From Streptomyces eurocidicus (lineage in GTDB: Bacteria > Actinomycetota > Actinomycetes > Streptomycetales > Streptomycetaceae): 64,000 nt of DNA. Both the position numbers and the translations under genes were made by a program. Below are positions 7,692 through 17,506 of this stretch, in pieces. A model generated the notes under the pieces. It was given only the letters and a program-made list of their open reading frames with translations. It had not been told where the DNA came from and searched no databases. Numbering within the stretch: the stretch's first letter is position 1; the number at the start of each line of letters is the position of its first letter. The stretch covers positions 682,001 to 746,000 of the forward strand of contig NZ_LGUI01000003.1 of assembly GCF_002891295.1 (NCBI RefSeq). Reading direction: 5' to 3'.

Positions 7692-8201
7692 ATGACGGAG
7701 ACAGAGCAGAACCGGCGCCCGGCCCGCCCGCGCACGGCAGCGGGCGCGTTGTTCTTCAACGACAAGGGACACGTGCTGTTGGTCCGCCCCTCGTACAAGC
7801 CCAAGTGGGAGATCCCCGGCGGATACATCGAGGAGGGGGAGTCCCCTCTGGCCGCGTGCCGTCGCGAGGTGGAGGAAGAGCTGGGGATCACGCCGGCTAT
7901 CGGCGCGCTCCTGGTCGTGGACTGGGCACCGAACGAGGCCGAGGGCGACAAGGTCCTGTACGTCTTCGACGGCGGCGAGCCGCGACCGGAAGACCTGAAC
8001 GCGCTCAAGCCTGACGGCGACGAGATCCTTGCCGCCGAGTTCCACCCGGCGGAGGCCGTCGATCAGCTACTGATTCCGAGGCTCGCCCGCCGTGTAAAGC
8101 AAGCGATCACGGCCCGCGAACAAGACCATCCGCAGTACCTGGAGCACGGCGCCCCACCGTCCCATGGATCACTGACCACGGCGACATCACAGCTACCTTG
8201 A
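7692..8201 (+). CDS. NUDIX hydrolase of the element
   Basis: A 169-residue protein. The NUDIX box (GX5EX7REVXEELG) spans GYIEEGE...ACRREVEEELG at about residues 42–61, after AAGALFFNDKGHVLLV. These enzymes hydrolyse nucleoside diphosphates linked to another group, with Mg held by the Glu residues of the box. In pSAM2 a NUDIX-type protein (Pif) gives immunity to incoming copies, and NUDIX genes are common beside regulators in AICEs; that role is an inference here. ATG 7692 is the first start that leaves the NUDIX fold intact. The C-terminal ~25 residues are low-complexity. Cytoplasmic. Confidence 0.85.
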   Translation: MTETEQNRRPARPRTAAGALFFNDKGHVLLVRPSYKPKWEIPGGYIEEGESPLAACRREVEEELGITPAIGALLVVDWAPNEAEGDKVLYVFDGGEPRPEDLNALKPDGDEILAAEFHPAEAVDQLLIPRLARRVKQAITAREQDHPQYLEHGAPPSHGSLTTATSQLP

Positions 8202-8225
8202 GGCGCTCAGCAACACATACTCGAA

Positions 8226-8265
8226 CCGCCGAGCGGCCCAGGCATCAGCCAGAGCCGCTCGGTGG
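8226..8265. terminator. bidirectional terminator between NUDIX gene and thiC
   Basis: A 12-bp stem with one G·T pair: left arm 8226–8237 (CCGCCGAGCGGC), right arm 8254–8265 (GCCGCTCGGTGG), loop 16 nt. It lies 15 bp from the thiC stop and inside the element, so the element brought its own terminator for thiC. Confidence 0.7.
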
Positions 8266-8280
8266 TCGGACGATCTACTG

Positions 8281-10178
<1,898 letters not shown>

Positions 10179-10245
10179 GCAAAGGTGACACAACGCTAGC
10201 GCTTCCCCCGACCGGAGTGCCAGAGGGGCTTGCGATGATCGGGGC

Positions 10246-11691
10246 GTGACCCCCACGGACCCGCAGCCCCATCAGCACGACCGCCCCCACCCGCACGACC
10301 ACACCCCGCCGCACGGGCAGGTCGCGGCGCACGACCACGGCCCCGCCCCCGACACCGGTCGCGTCCCCCGCCCCGGAAACGGCCACGGGCACGGGCACGG
10401 CCGCAGCCACGGCCATGGGCACGGGCACAGCCATGCCCACAGCCACGGGCCGCCCTCCCCCGTCTCCGGCCGGCTGCGCAAGGTGATCGCGGCGGTCCTG
10501 ATCCCCTTCGCCGTCGCCGTGCTCGCCGGACTCGTCGTGCTGTGGCCGGGTGGCACTCCCCCGCACACCCACACCGGCCTCGGCGTCGACCAGCACACGG
10601 AGACCGGCCGGGTGGTGAAGATCGAGGAGCAGGACTGTGTGAAGGCGGGCGGGCAGCCGCAGGGCGGCGGCGGGCTCCCGCAGAGCGGCGGGCCGCCTAA
10701 ACCGCAGGGCCCCTGCGAGAAATCGGAGATCGAGGTCACCTCGGGCCCCGACAAGGGCCGCACGTTCGTCGAGCTCGTGCAGCCGAACGCCTCGCGCCGC
10801 TACGAGGTGGGCCAGAAGCTCGTCCTCTCCTACGCGCCGAAGGCGCCGAAGAACCTCCAGTACGCGGTCGCGGACGTGGACCGGACCCTGCCGATGGCCC
10901 TGCTCGCGGGCGTGTTCGCGCTCGCGGTGGTCGTGGTCGGCCGGCTACGCGGACTCTTCGCGCTGGCCGCCCTGGTGATCAGCTTCGGGGTGCTGACGCT
11001 GTTCATCCTGCCCGCCATCCTCCAGGGTTCGGATCCCCTGCTGGTCGCCGTGATCGGCGGCAGCGCGATCATGCTGATCGCGCTCTACATGTGCCACGGC
11101 CTGAACGCCCGTACGTCCGTGGCGGTCGTGGGCACGCTGACCTCGCTGACGCTGATCGGCCTGCTCGGCTCGCTGTTCACCGACTGGGCCCACCTCACCG
11201 GCGACACCGACGACCAGACCGGGCTGGTGCACGGCCTCTATCCGGGGATCGGGATCCAGGGCCTGCTGCTCGCGGGCATCATCATCGGCTCGCTGGGCGT
11301 TCTGGACGACGTCACGGTGACGCAGACGTCCGCGGTGTGGGAGCTGAAGGAGGCGGACCCGACGGCGAGTTGGCGCAAGCTCTACGGAGCGGCGATGCGC
11401 ATCGGCCGGGACCACATCGCCTCGGTGGTGAACACCCTCGTACTCGCCTACGCGGGCGCCTCGCTGCCGCTGCTGCTGCTCTTCTCCATCGCGGACAGCG
11501 GGATCACCACGGTCGCGACCAGCGAGATCGTCGCCGAGGAGATCGTCCGGACGCTCGTCGGCAGCATCGGTCTGGTGGCCTCGGTGCCGGTGACGACCGC
11601 GCTGGCGGCGCTCGTTGTCAGTGCCGACCGGCACAATGCGAGTACGGCGAAGGCCAGGTCGCGGGGCGGCAGGCGGCGCCGGGCGAAGTGA
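10246..11691 (+). CDS. YibE/F-family membrane protein with His-rich N-terminus
   Basis: A 481-residue multi-pass protein. The first ~70 residues are packed with His, Pro and Gly (repeated GHGHGHG and SHGHGH runs), which could bind metal ions. A membrane helix near residues 75–100 precedes an extracytoplasmic domain (TGRVVKIEEQDC... to VLSYAPKAP). About seven further helices follow, including DVTVTQTSAVWELKEADP, a stretch I associate with the YibE/F family. The family's function is not settled; transport has been suggested. It starts at GTG 10246 and is divergent from thiC. The NfeD-like and flotillin genes follow on the same strand and may share its transcript. Confidence 0.85.
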   Translation: MTPTDPQPHQHDRPHPHDHTPPHGQVAAHDHGPAPDTGRVPRPGNGHGHGHGRSHGHGHGHSHAHSHGPPSPVSGRLRKVIAAVLIPFAVAVLAGLVVLWPGGTPPHTHTGLGVDQHTETGRVVKIEEQDCVKAGGQPQGGGGLPQSGGPPKPQGPCEKSEIEVTSGPDKGRTFVELVQPNASRRYEVGQKLVLSYAPKAPKNLQYAVADVDRTLPMALLAGVFALAVVVVGRLRGLFALAALVISFGVLTLFILPAILQGSDPLLVAVIGGSAIMLIALYMCHGLNARTSVAVVGTLTSLTLIGLLGSLFTDWAHLTGDTDDQTGLVHGLYPGIGIQGLLLAGIIIGSLGVLDDVTVTQTSAVWELKEADPTASWRKLYGAAMRIGRDHIASVVNTLVLAYAGASLPLLLLFSIADSGITTVATSEIVAEEIVRTLVGSIGLVASVPVTTALAALVVSADRHNASTAKARSRGGRRRRAK

Positions 11692-11713
11692 CCGCAGCGG
11701 GGGGAGGCGTTCG

Positions 11714-11914
11714 GTGGTCGGTGAGCTGGGCAGAGTGACGGGCACGGTCGGGCCGGGGCTGGTCGGCGAGGTGATGGTCAAGGTCCGCGGCGGCGCCGAG
11801 GCGTTCCTGGCGTACGCGGTGGAGCCGGGCGGCCGGCTGGAGCGGGGCACGGTGGTGGTGATCGTGGAGTATCAACCGCCGCGCACGGTCTACGTGGCGC
11901 CCGCCTACGGCTGA
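11714..11914 (+). CDS. NfeD-like OB-fold small protein
   Basis: A 66-residue protein (VGELGRVTGTVGP, GEVMVKVRGGAEAFLAYAV, RGTVVVIVEYQPPRTVYVAPA) that matches the C-terminal OB domain of NfeD proteins without the membrane or protease parts. Short NfeD partners are usually encoded next to flotillin/SPFH genes, as here. GTG 11714 has GGGGAGG at 11701–11707. It probably assists or anchors the flotillin assembly at the membrane; that is inferred from gene pairing. Confidence 0.75.
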   Translation: MVGELGRVTGTVGPGLVGEVMVKVRGGAEAFLAYAVEPGGRLERGTVVVIVEYQPPRTVYVAPAYG

Positions 11915-12040
11915 CGGGAGGGGTGCGCGCGGGCTTTCGCCGCGCGGTGCAGGGGTCTTCTCCGCGCGGTGCGCGGAGGAGCACACTTCTGATCTCGGGT
12001 CTCCGGGGGAGGGGCCCGTACCAAAAGGGGGCTGAACGTC

Positions 12041-13597
12041 ATGCTCGTCGGCGTCGTGGCGGGGGTCGTCCTCGCCGCTCTTGCCATCGTGATCACACTG
12101 TTCAAGCTGATGTGGCGGGTCGCCGAGCCCAATGAGGCGCTCGTTATCTCCGGTTCCAGACACCGCACCGAGGGTCTGGAGGACGGGATGGGTTTCCGGA
12201 TCGTCACGGGGCGGGGGACCCTCGTGCTGCCCGGGGTCCAGGCGGTGCGGAAGTTGTCGCTCGATCTCAATGAGGCGGATCTCCATGTCGATTGCGTGAC
12301 CCAGCAGGGCATCCCGCTCAAGGTGCACGGCGTCGTCATCTTCAAGGTCGGCGACGACTACGTCTCGATCGCCAACGCGGCGCGCCGCTTCCTGGACCAG
12401 CAGAAGTTCATGTCGGAGCGGGTGCACAACGTCTTCGCGGGCCACCTGCGCTCGATCGTCGGCGGGTTGACCGTGGAGGACATGATCCGGGACCGCGAGC
12501 GGCTCACGGGCGAGACCCGGGCCGCGTCGGGCACGGAGATGGAGAAGCTGGGTCTGATCATCGACTCACTGCAGATCCATGAGATCCAGGACCCCACGGG
12601 CTACATCAAGAACCTCTCGGCGCCGCACGCCGCCGCCGTGCAGCGGGACGCGCGCATCGCCCAGGCGGAGGCGGACCGGCGCGCCACCGAGGCCGAGCAG
12701 CAGGCCGCGGCCCGGATGTCGGAGGCGACGCGGGACAGCGAGATCCTCCAGGCCGGCTATCAGGCCGAGCGGGACAGCGCGGCGGCCAAGGCCCGGCAGG
12801 CCGGGCCGCTGGCGGCGGCCGCCGCGCAGCAGGAGGTCGTGGTCCAGGAGACCAAGGTCGCCGAGCTCGCGGCGCACCGCCGGGAGCAGCAGCTCCAGGC
12901 GGACGTCCGCAAGCCGGCGGACGCCGCGGCGTACGAGAAGCGGACGCTGGCGGAGGCCGAGCGGGACGCCCGGATCTCCGCGGCCGAGGCGCAGGCCAAG
13001 GAGACGGAGCTGGAGGCCGTCGCCGAGGCGGCGGCGACCCGGGCGACGGGTGAGGCCGAGGCCGCGGCCACCAAGGCGAAGGGGCTGGCGGCGGCCGAGG
13101 CGGCGAAGGCGCGGGGGCTGGCGGAGGCCGAGGCCATCAAGGCGCGGGCGGCGGCCCTGGCGGAGAACCAGGAGGCCGTGGTCGCGCAACAACTGGCCGA
13201 AAAGTGGCCGGAGATCGTCCGGGCCGGAGCCGCGGCTTTCGGGAACGTGGACCACATGGTGCTGCTGAACGGCGCGGACGGGATGTCGGATCTGTTCGCG
13301 AAGGCGCTGACGATGGGGGGTACGGGTCTGGGGCTGGCGCGGCAGCTGCTCGCGAGCATGGGCACGGACGGGCCGGTGTCGCCCGGTCCGGGATCGTCCG
13401 GATCGGTGTCGTCGGGGCCGGTGTCGTCGGGGGCCACGGCGGCCGGCCGGGGCTCGGCGGGTCCGGGATCGTCCGGCCGGGGCTCGGTGGCCACGGCCGG
13501 GGGCGGCGCGGCCCCGCGTGCCGAGCGGGTGCCCGTCGACACCCAGGACGGGGACGAGGACGGCGGCGAGGACGGCGGAGGCATCCGGGCCCGCTAA
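12041..13597 (+). CDS. flotillin-like SPFH/band 7 protein
   Basis: A 518-residue protein. An N-terminal membrane helix (about residues 3–25) leads into an SPFH domain (PNEALVISG... to ~residue 200, with VQAVRKLSLDLNEADLHVDCVTQQGIPLKVHGVVIFKV). A long Ala/Glu/Lys coiled coil (about 200–400, many EA repeats) ends in the flotillin-type AEKWPEIVRAGAAAFGNVDHMVLLNGADG. The last ~80 residues are Gly/Ser-rich with SGPGSSG-like repeats and an acidic end. Flotillins form membrane scaffolds linked to fluidity and lateral organisation. The preceding NfeD-like gene supports the call. Its stop overlaps the convergent ssgA stop. Confidence 0.9.
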   Translation: MLVGVVAGVVLAALAIVITLFKLMWRVAEPNEALVISGSRHRTEGLEDGMGFRIVTGRGTLVLPGVQAVRKLSLDLNEADLHVDCVTQQGIPLKVHGVVIFKVGDDYVSIANAARRFLDQQKFMSERVHNVFAGHLRSIVGGLTVEDMIRDRERLTGETRAASGTEMEKLGLIIDSLQIHEIQDPTGYIKNLSAPHAAAVQRDARIAQAEADRRATEAEQQAAARMSEATRDSEILQAGYQAERDSAAAKARQAGPLAAAAAQQEVVVQETKVAELAAHRREQQLQADVRKPADAAAYEKRTLAEAERDARISAAEAQAKETELEAVAEAAATRATGEAEAAATKAKGLAAAEAAKARGLAEAEAIKARAAALAENQEAVVAQQLAEKWPEIVRAGAAAFGNVDHMVLLNGADGMSDLFAKALTMGGTGLGLARQLLASMGTDGPVSPGPGSSGSVSSGPVSSGATAAGRGSAGPGSSGRGSVATAGGGAAPRAERVPVDTQDGDEDGGEDGGGIRAR

Positions 13598-14040
13598 CCG
13601 GCGTTCTGCCCCTCCGTGTTGCCGGCGAGGATGTTGTCGAGCGCGGCCGCGAGGTCGTACTCGAAGTCCGCGACCGAGCGCTCCTCACCGAGGGGGGCGA
13701 TCCGGTCCGTCCGGTCGAGGAAGGCCACCAGGGGGGCCGCGCCCGCCCGGAACAGTGCCCCTTCGCAGCCCACTTGCAGCCGGATGAAGACGTCCGAGAG
13801 GTGCTCGCCGGAGGCGGGGGAGATGTGCACATCTCCTTCGCCGGACGGCTGGCTGAGCCCGTCGAGCAGCAGCTCCCGGGCGAATGCCCAGGTCACCGGC
13901 GCGTCACCGGGCAGGTGGAAGGTGAACTTCACCGCGTACGGGTCGCTGCTGTCGTAGTCCAGCCCCACCGGAATCCGGAAGGACAGCTCCTCGGAGACGA
14001 GGAAGGTCATGATCACTTCTGCCTGAACCGTTTCACGCAT
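13594..14040 (-). CDS. ssgA: SsgA, SALP-family sporulation-specific cell division activator
   Basis: A 148-residue protein with the SsgA-like features FLVSEELSFRIPV, DPYAVKFTFHLPGDAPVTWAFARELLLDGL, GDVHI, and the closing NAG. It matches SsgA rather than the shorter SsgB. SALPs occur in sporulating actinomycetes and control septum placement; SsgA stimulates sporulation-specific division. ATG 14040 is used; an internal start at MTFLV is possible. In the streptomycetes I know, the IclR-type activator gene ssgR lies just upstream, but here no such gene follows in the next 450 bp. Confidence 0.9.
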   Translation of the reverse strand: MRETVQAEVIMTFLVSEELSFRIPVGLDYDSSDPYAVKFTFHLPGDAPVTWAFARELLLDGLSQPSGEGDVHISPASGEHLSDVFIRLQVGCEGALFRAGAAPLVAFLDRTDRIAPLGEERSVADFEYDLAAALDNILAGNTEGQNAG

Positions 14041-14493
14041 CGCCCAATGCCCCGATTCGTCGTTGTAGCCGGGATTGGCTCTCTATGCCCATATACACCG
14101 CCGTACGGCCGCATCCATGGATCACAGGGAGTGATTTTTTGGAGACCAATAGAGATCGAGAGTGAGCTTACGAGCTCTATGACTCTGGAGCGTAGCGACT
14201 CGACTACGGGGCGGAGTCGTTCCGCGGGATTCAAGACAGAGAAATCGCCATAAGACGTCAACACCGGCCCTGGGCGTGGGCCGGAATGACGGTGGTGAGG
14301 GTGTACGGGCGGTGGGGCGAGGTGACGTACTCCTGTCTTCCGTACACCGGTTGGAGCCCTCGGGGCGGGCGTTCCCGGCTTCGCGGGAGGGTGTTGGGCG
14401 GCGTCCGGAGGGCGGGCGGGGCGCCGGGCGGCGGCGTGAGCACCGCGGCGGCCGACGAGAGCTCCGGCACGCCCCGGAGGGCGTCGGCGGCCG
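14041..14493. other. intergenic region upstream of ssgA, 453 bp
   Basis: The proximal part (about 14080–14250) is clearly AT-richer than the rest of the window and holds the ssgA control region. The distal part is GC-rich; its ORFs have poor codon use and no recognisable product. I see no trace of an IclR-type ssgR. Confidence 0.5.
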
Positions 14494-14715
14494 CTACCAG
14501 TCGCCCTTGGACGAGGAGGACGAGGAGGTGAACTTCTTCACGACGAAGATCAGGCCGCCGACGAGCGCCACCAGGAGCAGCGCCTTGAAGACGAGCGCGA
14601 TCACGAAGCCGAGCACGCTCATGATCAGTCCACCGAAGACGGCGAGGACGAGGACCGGCACGGCGATCCACTTCACCCACCACGGGAGACCTTCGAGAAA
14701 CCCCTTCTCAGCCAT
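14494..14715 (-). CDS. DUF5326-type small membrane protein
   Basis: A 73-residue protein starting MAEKGFLEGLPWWVKWIAVP, with two membrane helices (about residues 14–36 and 40–60) and a Ser-rich SSSSSSKGDW tail. This matches a small streptomycete membrane family (DUF5326) of unknown role. ATG 14715 is preferred to the longer ORF start because it has an upstream AGGGA and gives the expected length. Confidence 0.75.
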   Translation of the reverse strand: MAEKGFLEGLPWWVKWIAVPVLVLAVFGGLIMSVLGFVIALVFKALLLVALVGGLIFVVKKFTSSSSSSKGDW

Positions 14716-14865
14716 GTCGTTCGTCCCTGCTTTCCGCTTTCGTGGGCCCGGAGCGCGGATGCCCCGTCCCTGCATTCGATGCTAGAGCGGACAGGTGGGC
14801 CGACGGGGGCCTCCCGGCCCCCGCCCGCCCCTGAACGGTCCCCTACGGGTCGGGAGGGTGATCCC

Positions 14866-15183
14866 TCAGCTCTCAGGCGGAGAGAAGACGACGAGAACCC
14901 TCAGATCCTCGCTGATGTGGTGGAACCGGTGGGCGACGCCGGCCGGCACATAGACGACGCTGCCGCGCGCGACCTCCGTGGTCTCCATGCCGACCGTGAT
15001 CGACGCCCGGCCGCTCACCACCATGTAGACCTCGTCCTGCGCGTGCGGGGTCTGGGGATCCATGGCGCCCGCGTCCAGGGCGTACAGCCCGACGGACATG
15101 TTCCGCTCGCGGAGGAACTGCAGGTACGCACCCTCGTTCGCGGCCCGCTCCGCCTCCAGCTCGTCCAGCCGGAATGCCTTCAT
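14866..15183 (-). CDS. cupin-domain protein
   Basis: A 105-residue single-domain cupin: PQTPHAQDEVYMVVSGRASITVG (motif 1, with one His and a Glu) and VYVPAGVAHRFHHI (motif 2). Small cupins of this type bind a metal and act as isomerases, dioxygenases or sensors; the reaction cannot be named. ATG 15183; divergent from the holin-like gene across 72 bp. Confidence 0.8.
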   Translation of the reverse strand: MKAFRLDELEAERAANEGAYLQFLRERNMSVGLYALDAGAMDPQTPHAQDEVYMVVSGRASITVGMETTEVARGSVVYVPAGVAHRFHHISEDLRVLVVFSPPES

Positions 15184-15255
15184 CGCGTCCTCACCCTCAT
15201 CCCCCGCCTCCTGTACCGATCCGCGTCCGCCGATCCCGTCTGCAACGATCTCACC

Positions 15256-15636
15256 ATGAAGAATTTCGTAGTCAAGACGATCGCGAACGCGGCGGCCCTG
15301 GCGGTCGCCGTCTGGCTGCTCAAGGGCATCACGCTGTCCGGCGAGACCACCGTCGGCAAGGTCGTCACGCTCTTCGTCGTCGCCCTCGTCTTCGGCGCGG
15401 TCAACTTCGTCGTCAAGCCGATCGTGAAGCTGCTGTCGTTCCCGCTGTTCATCCTCACCCTCGGTCTGATCACACTGGTGATCAACGCACTGATGCTGCT
15501 GCTGACGTCGTGGATCGCGGACCGGCTGGACCTGGCGTTCCACGTCGGGGGCTTCTGGCCGGCGCTGGTGGGCGGCGTGATCATCTCGATCGTGGCCTGG
15601 GCGATGCATGTGATCCTGCCGGACGAGCAGGACTGA
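15256..15636 (+). CDS. phage holin family 4-TM membrane protein
   Basis: A 126-residue protein with four membrane helices: VKTIANAAALAVAVWLL, VVTLFVVALVFGAVNFVV, LSFPLFILTLGLITLVINALMLLL, and WPALVGGVIISIVAWAMHVI. The NFVVKPIVKLLSFPL stretch is typical of the holin superfamily IV/PF04020 family found in many bacterial chromosomes. These are not usually parts of prophages and the function is unsettled. No phage genes are nearby. Confidence 0.8.
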   Translation: MKNFVVKTIANAAALAVAVWLLKGITLSGETTVGKVVTLFVVALVFGAVNFVVKPIVKLLSFPLFILTLGLITLVINALMLLLTSWIADRLDLAFHVGGFWPALVGGVIISIVAWAMHVILPDEQD

Positions 15637-15796
15637 GGGACCTCGTCAACGGCTGGTTGACGACCACGAAAGGGGCGGGTCGGCAAGGGAGTTGACGGGA
15701 CGCGGCGGGCGAGCGCCGGACGGCCCCGGAAAGGAGCCCGGTCCATGGGGCCGGGAGGGGCGGGAGGAGGGCCGGCGCACCGGCATCGCACGCGGG

Positions 15797-15835
15797 GACG
15801 GCTCAAAGCCTCCCCCCTCATGGCTTTGAGCCGTC
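15797..15835. terminator. hairpin downstream of the holin-like gene
   Basis: Perfect 14-bp stem GACGGCTCAAAGCC / GGCTTTGAGCCGTC (15797–15810 and 15822–15835) with an 11-nt loop. It lies in the 347-bp gap between the holin-like gene and the LysR gene. The rest of the gap (to 15983) holds the LysR promoter region, including the AT-rich ACTTATTTATAG around 15930, and no gene. Confidence 0.65.
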
Positions 15836-15983
15836 GCGGTTCCCGTCCCGCCCCGGACACGGGGAACCGCGCGACCAAGGCTAGTTGACTGTGCGTCAGT
15901 GTCCAATCACGCCGGCGACACAGCCCTATCGACTTATTTATAGTTCGCGTACGACCGGGCGGCGTCGAGCCAGGGGAGACAGC

Positions 15984-16880
15984 ATGGATCTGGCCCTCTT
16001 ACGCACATTCGTCACGGTGCACCGGGCCGGGTCGTTCACCCGGGCCGCCGCCCTGCTCGGCCTGTCGCAGCCGGCCGTCACCGGCCAGATCCGGACGCTG
16101 GAGAAGCAGCTGGGGCGACCGCTGTTCGTGCGGCAGGCGCGCGGGGTCACCCCGACCTCGGTGGGCGACGAGCTCGCGCGGAAGATCGCTCCGCATGTCG
16201 ACGCGCTGCTGGAGATCACGGAATCGGGGTTCGACGAGCGGAGCGCGGGGCGCACGCTGCACCTCGCGGGGCCACCCGAGTTCACGGCGTTACGGGCGCT
16301 GCCCGCACTGACACCGCTGATCACCCAGGGGCTGACGGTGCGCGCGAGCCACGGCACGGCGGAAGAGCTGTTCGAGGGGCTCGCGGTGGGCCACCACGAC
16401 CTGGCGATCACCACGTCGCGGCCACGCGGCCGGCTGCTGACCGCGACACCGCTGTGCGACGAGGAGCACGTGCTGGTGGCGGCCCCGCGCTGGGCGGCGC
16501 GCCTCGGCGGGGCGGCGGTCCTGCGGGACAAGGGCGTGCGCGCCCTGGAGAACCTGCCGGTGGTGGAGGTGCACGAGAGCCTGCCGCTCGTCACGCGCTA
16601 CTGGGCGGCCGTCTTCGACACCAAGCCGCTCACGTCCGGCAGCGTCATCACGCCCGACCTGCGCGCCGTCCTGACCTGCGTGGCCGCCGGGGCCGGGCTG
16701 GGCGTCCTGCCCCGCTATCTCTGCGGGGACGCCCTGGACACCGGTGAGATCGTCGCCCTCCTCGACCCTCCGGTGCCGCCCTTGCGCACCTACTTCCTGG
16801 TCGTCCGGACGGGCACGCTCGCCCACCCCCACCTCGCCCGGGCACACGAATGGCTGCTGCGAGCCGCCGTCTCCTGGTGA
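15984..16880 (+). CDS. LysR-family transcriptional regulator
   Basis: A 298-residue protein. A winged HTH at residues 1–60 (LALLRTFVTVHRAGSFTRAAALLGLSQPAVTGQIRTLE) is followed by an effector domain to the C-terminus (GPPEFTALRALPAL..., AGAGLGVLPRYLCGD). ATG 15984 has AGGGGAG upstream. No divergent target gene adjoins it; the next gene on the same strand is a NUDIX hydrolase. The regulated pathway is unknown. Confidence 0.85.
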   Translation: MDLALLRTFVTVHRAGSFTRAAALLGLSQPAVTGQIRTLEKQLGRPLFVRQARGVTPTSVGDELARKIAPHVDALLEITESGFDERSAGRTLHLAGPPEFTALRALPALTPLITQGLTVRASHGTAEELFEGLAVGHHDLAITTSRPRGRLLTATPLCDEEHVLVAAPRWAARLGGAAVLRDKGVRALENLPVVEVHESLPLVTRYWAAVFDTKPLTSGSVITPDLRAVLTCVAAGAGLGVLPRYLCGDALDTGEIVALLDPPVPPLRTYFLVVRTGTLAHPHLARAHEWLLRAAVSW

Positions 16881-16946
16881 GGGACCCGAGGGGAAAGGTG
16901 ACCATCGACGGGTTTCGCCGGGTGCTCTACGCGGCAGATGTCCCCT

Positions 16947-17465
16947 ATGACCGAACGTCCAGTGGTCAAGCGCACCGCACGTGCCATCCTGCTCGACAGC
17001 GCCCCTGACGCCGCTCCCGGAACCCCGTCACCGCCCGCCCTCGAAATGATCGTGATCAAGCGGACCAAGCCCGGTGAGGCGCCGTACTGGATCACCCCCG
17101 GCGGCGGTATGGAACCCGAGGACACCACCGTCGTCGCCGCGCTCCACCGCGAGGTCGACGAGGAGCTCGGGGCCAAGGTCGTCGATGTGGTGCCCGCCTT
17201 CGTCGACACCGTCTCCCACTCCACGCACCACGCGGCCCACGGAGTGAAGATCCAGCACTTCTTCGTCTGCCGTCTCGCCTCCATGGACCTCGGCCGGCGG
17301 CACGGCCCCGAGGTCGACGAGCCGTGCGGGACGTACGAGGTGGTGCGCATCCCCTTCACCCGGGCGGGCATCGCCTCGGTCGAGCTCGTCCCGCCGTCGC
17401 TGCGGGCGTATCTCGACGCGAACATCGAGGGCGTACGGGCCCTGCTGGCCGACGATCTGGGCTGA
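16947..17465 (+). CDS. NUDIX hydrolase
   Basis: About 172 residues. The NUDIX box is GGGMEPEDTTVVAALHREVDEELG (about residues 50–73), preceded by a YWITPGG strand. It is distinct from the NUDIX gene of the thiC element. ATG 16947 (MTERP) is preferred; an ATG three codons upstream at 16938 is possible, and no clear ribosome site decides between them. Substrate unknown. Confidence 0.85.
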   Translation: MTERPVVKRTARAILLDSAPDAAPGTPSPPALEMIVIKRTKPGEAPYWITPGGGMEPEDTTVVAALHREVDEELGAKVVDVVPAFVDTVSHSTHHAAHGVKIQHFFVCRLASMDLGRRHGPEVDEPCGTYEVVRIPFTRAGIASVELVPPSLRAYLDANIEGVRALLADDLG

Positions 17466-17506
17466 CGCGCGCCACCACCGGGGGTTCCGCGGCGTCCGCC
17501 GCCTCC

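Noticed and set aside
14258..14683. A 141-codon minus-strand frame covering the DUF5326 gene and its downstream region
   Set aside because: Codon use is poor and the frame overlaps the well-supported DUF5326 protein; no family recognised.
15256..15636. Prophage remnant, because of the holin-like protein
   Set aside because: This 4-TM family is common in bacterial chromosomes without phage context, and no phage gene adjoins it.
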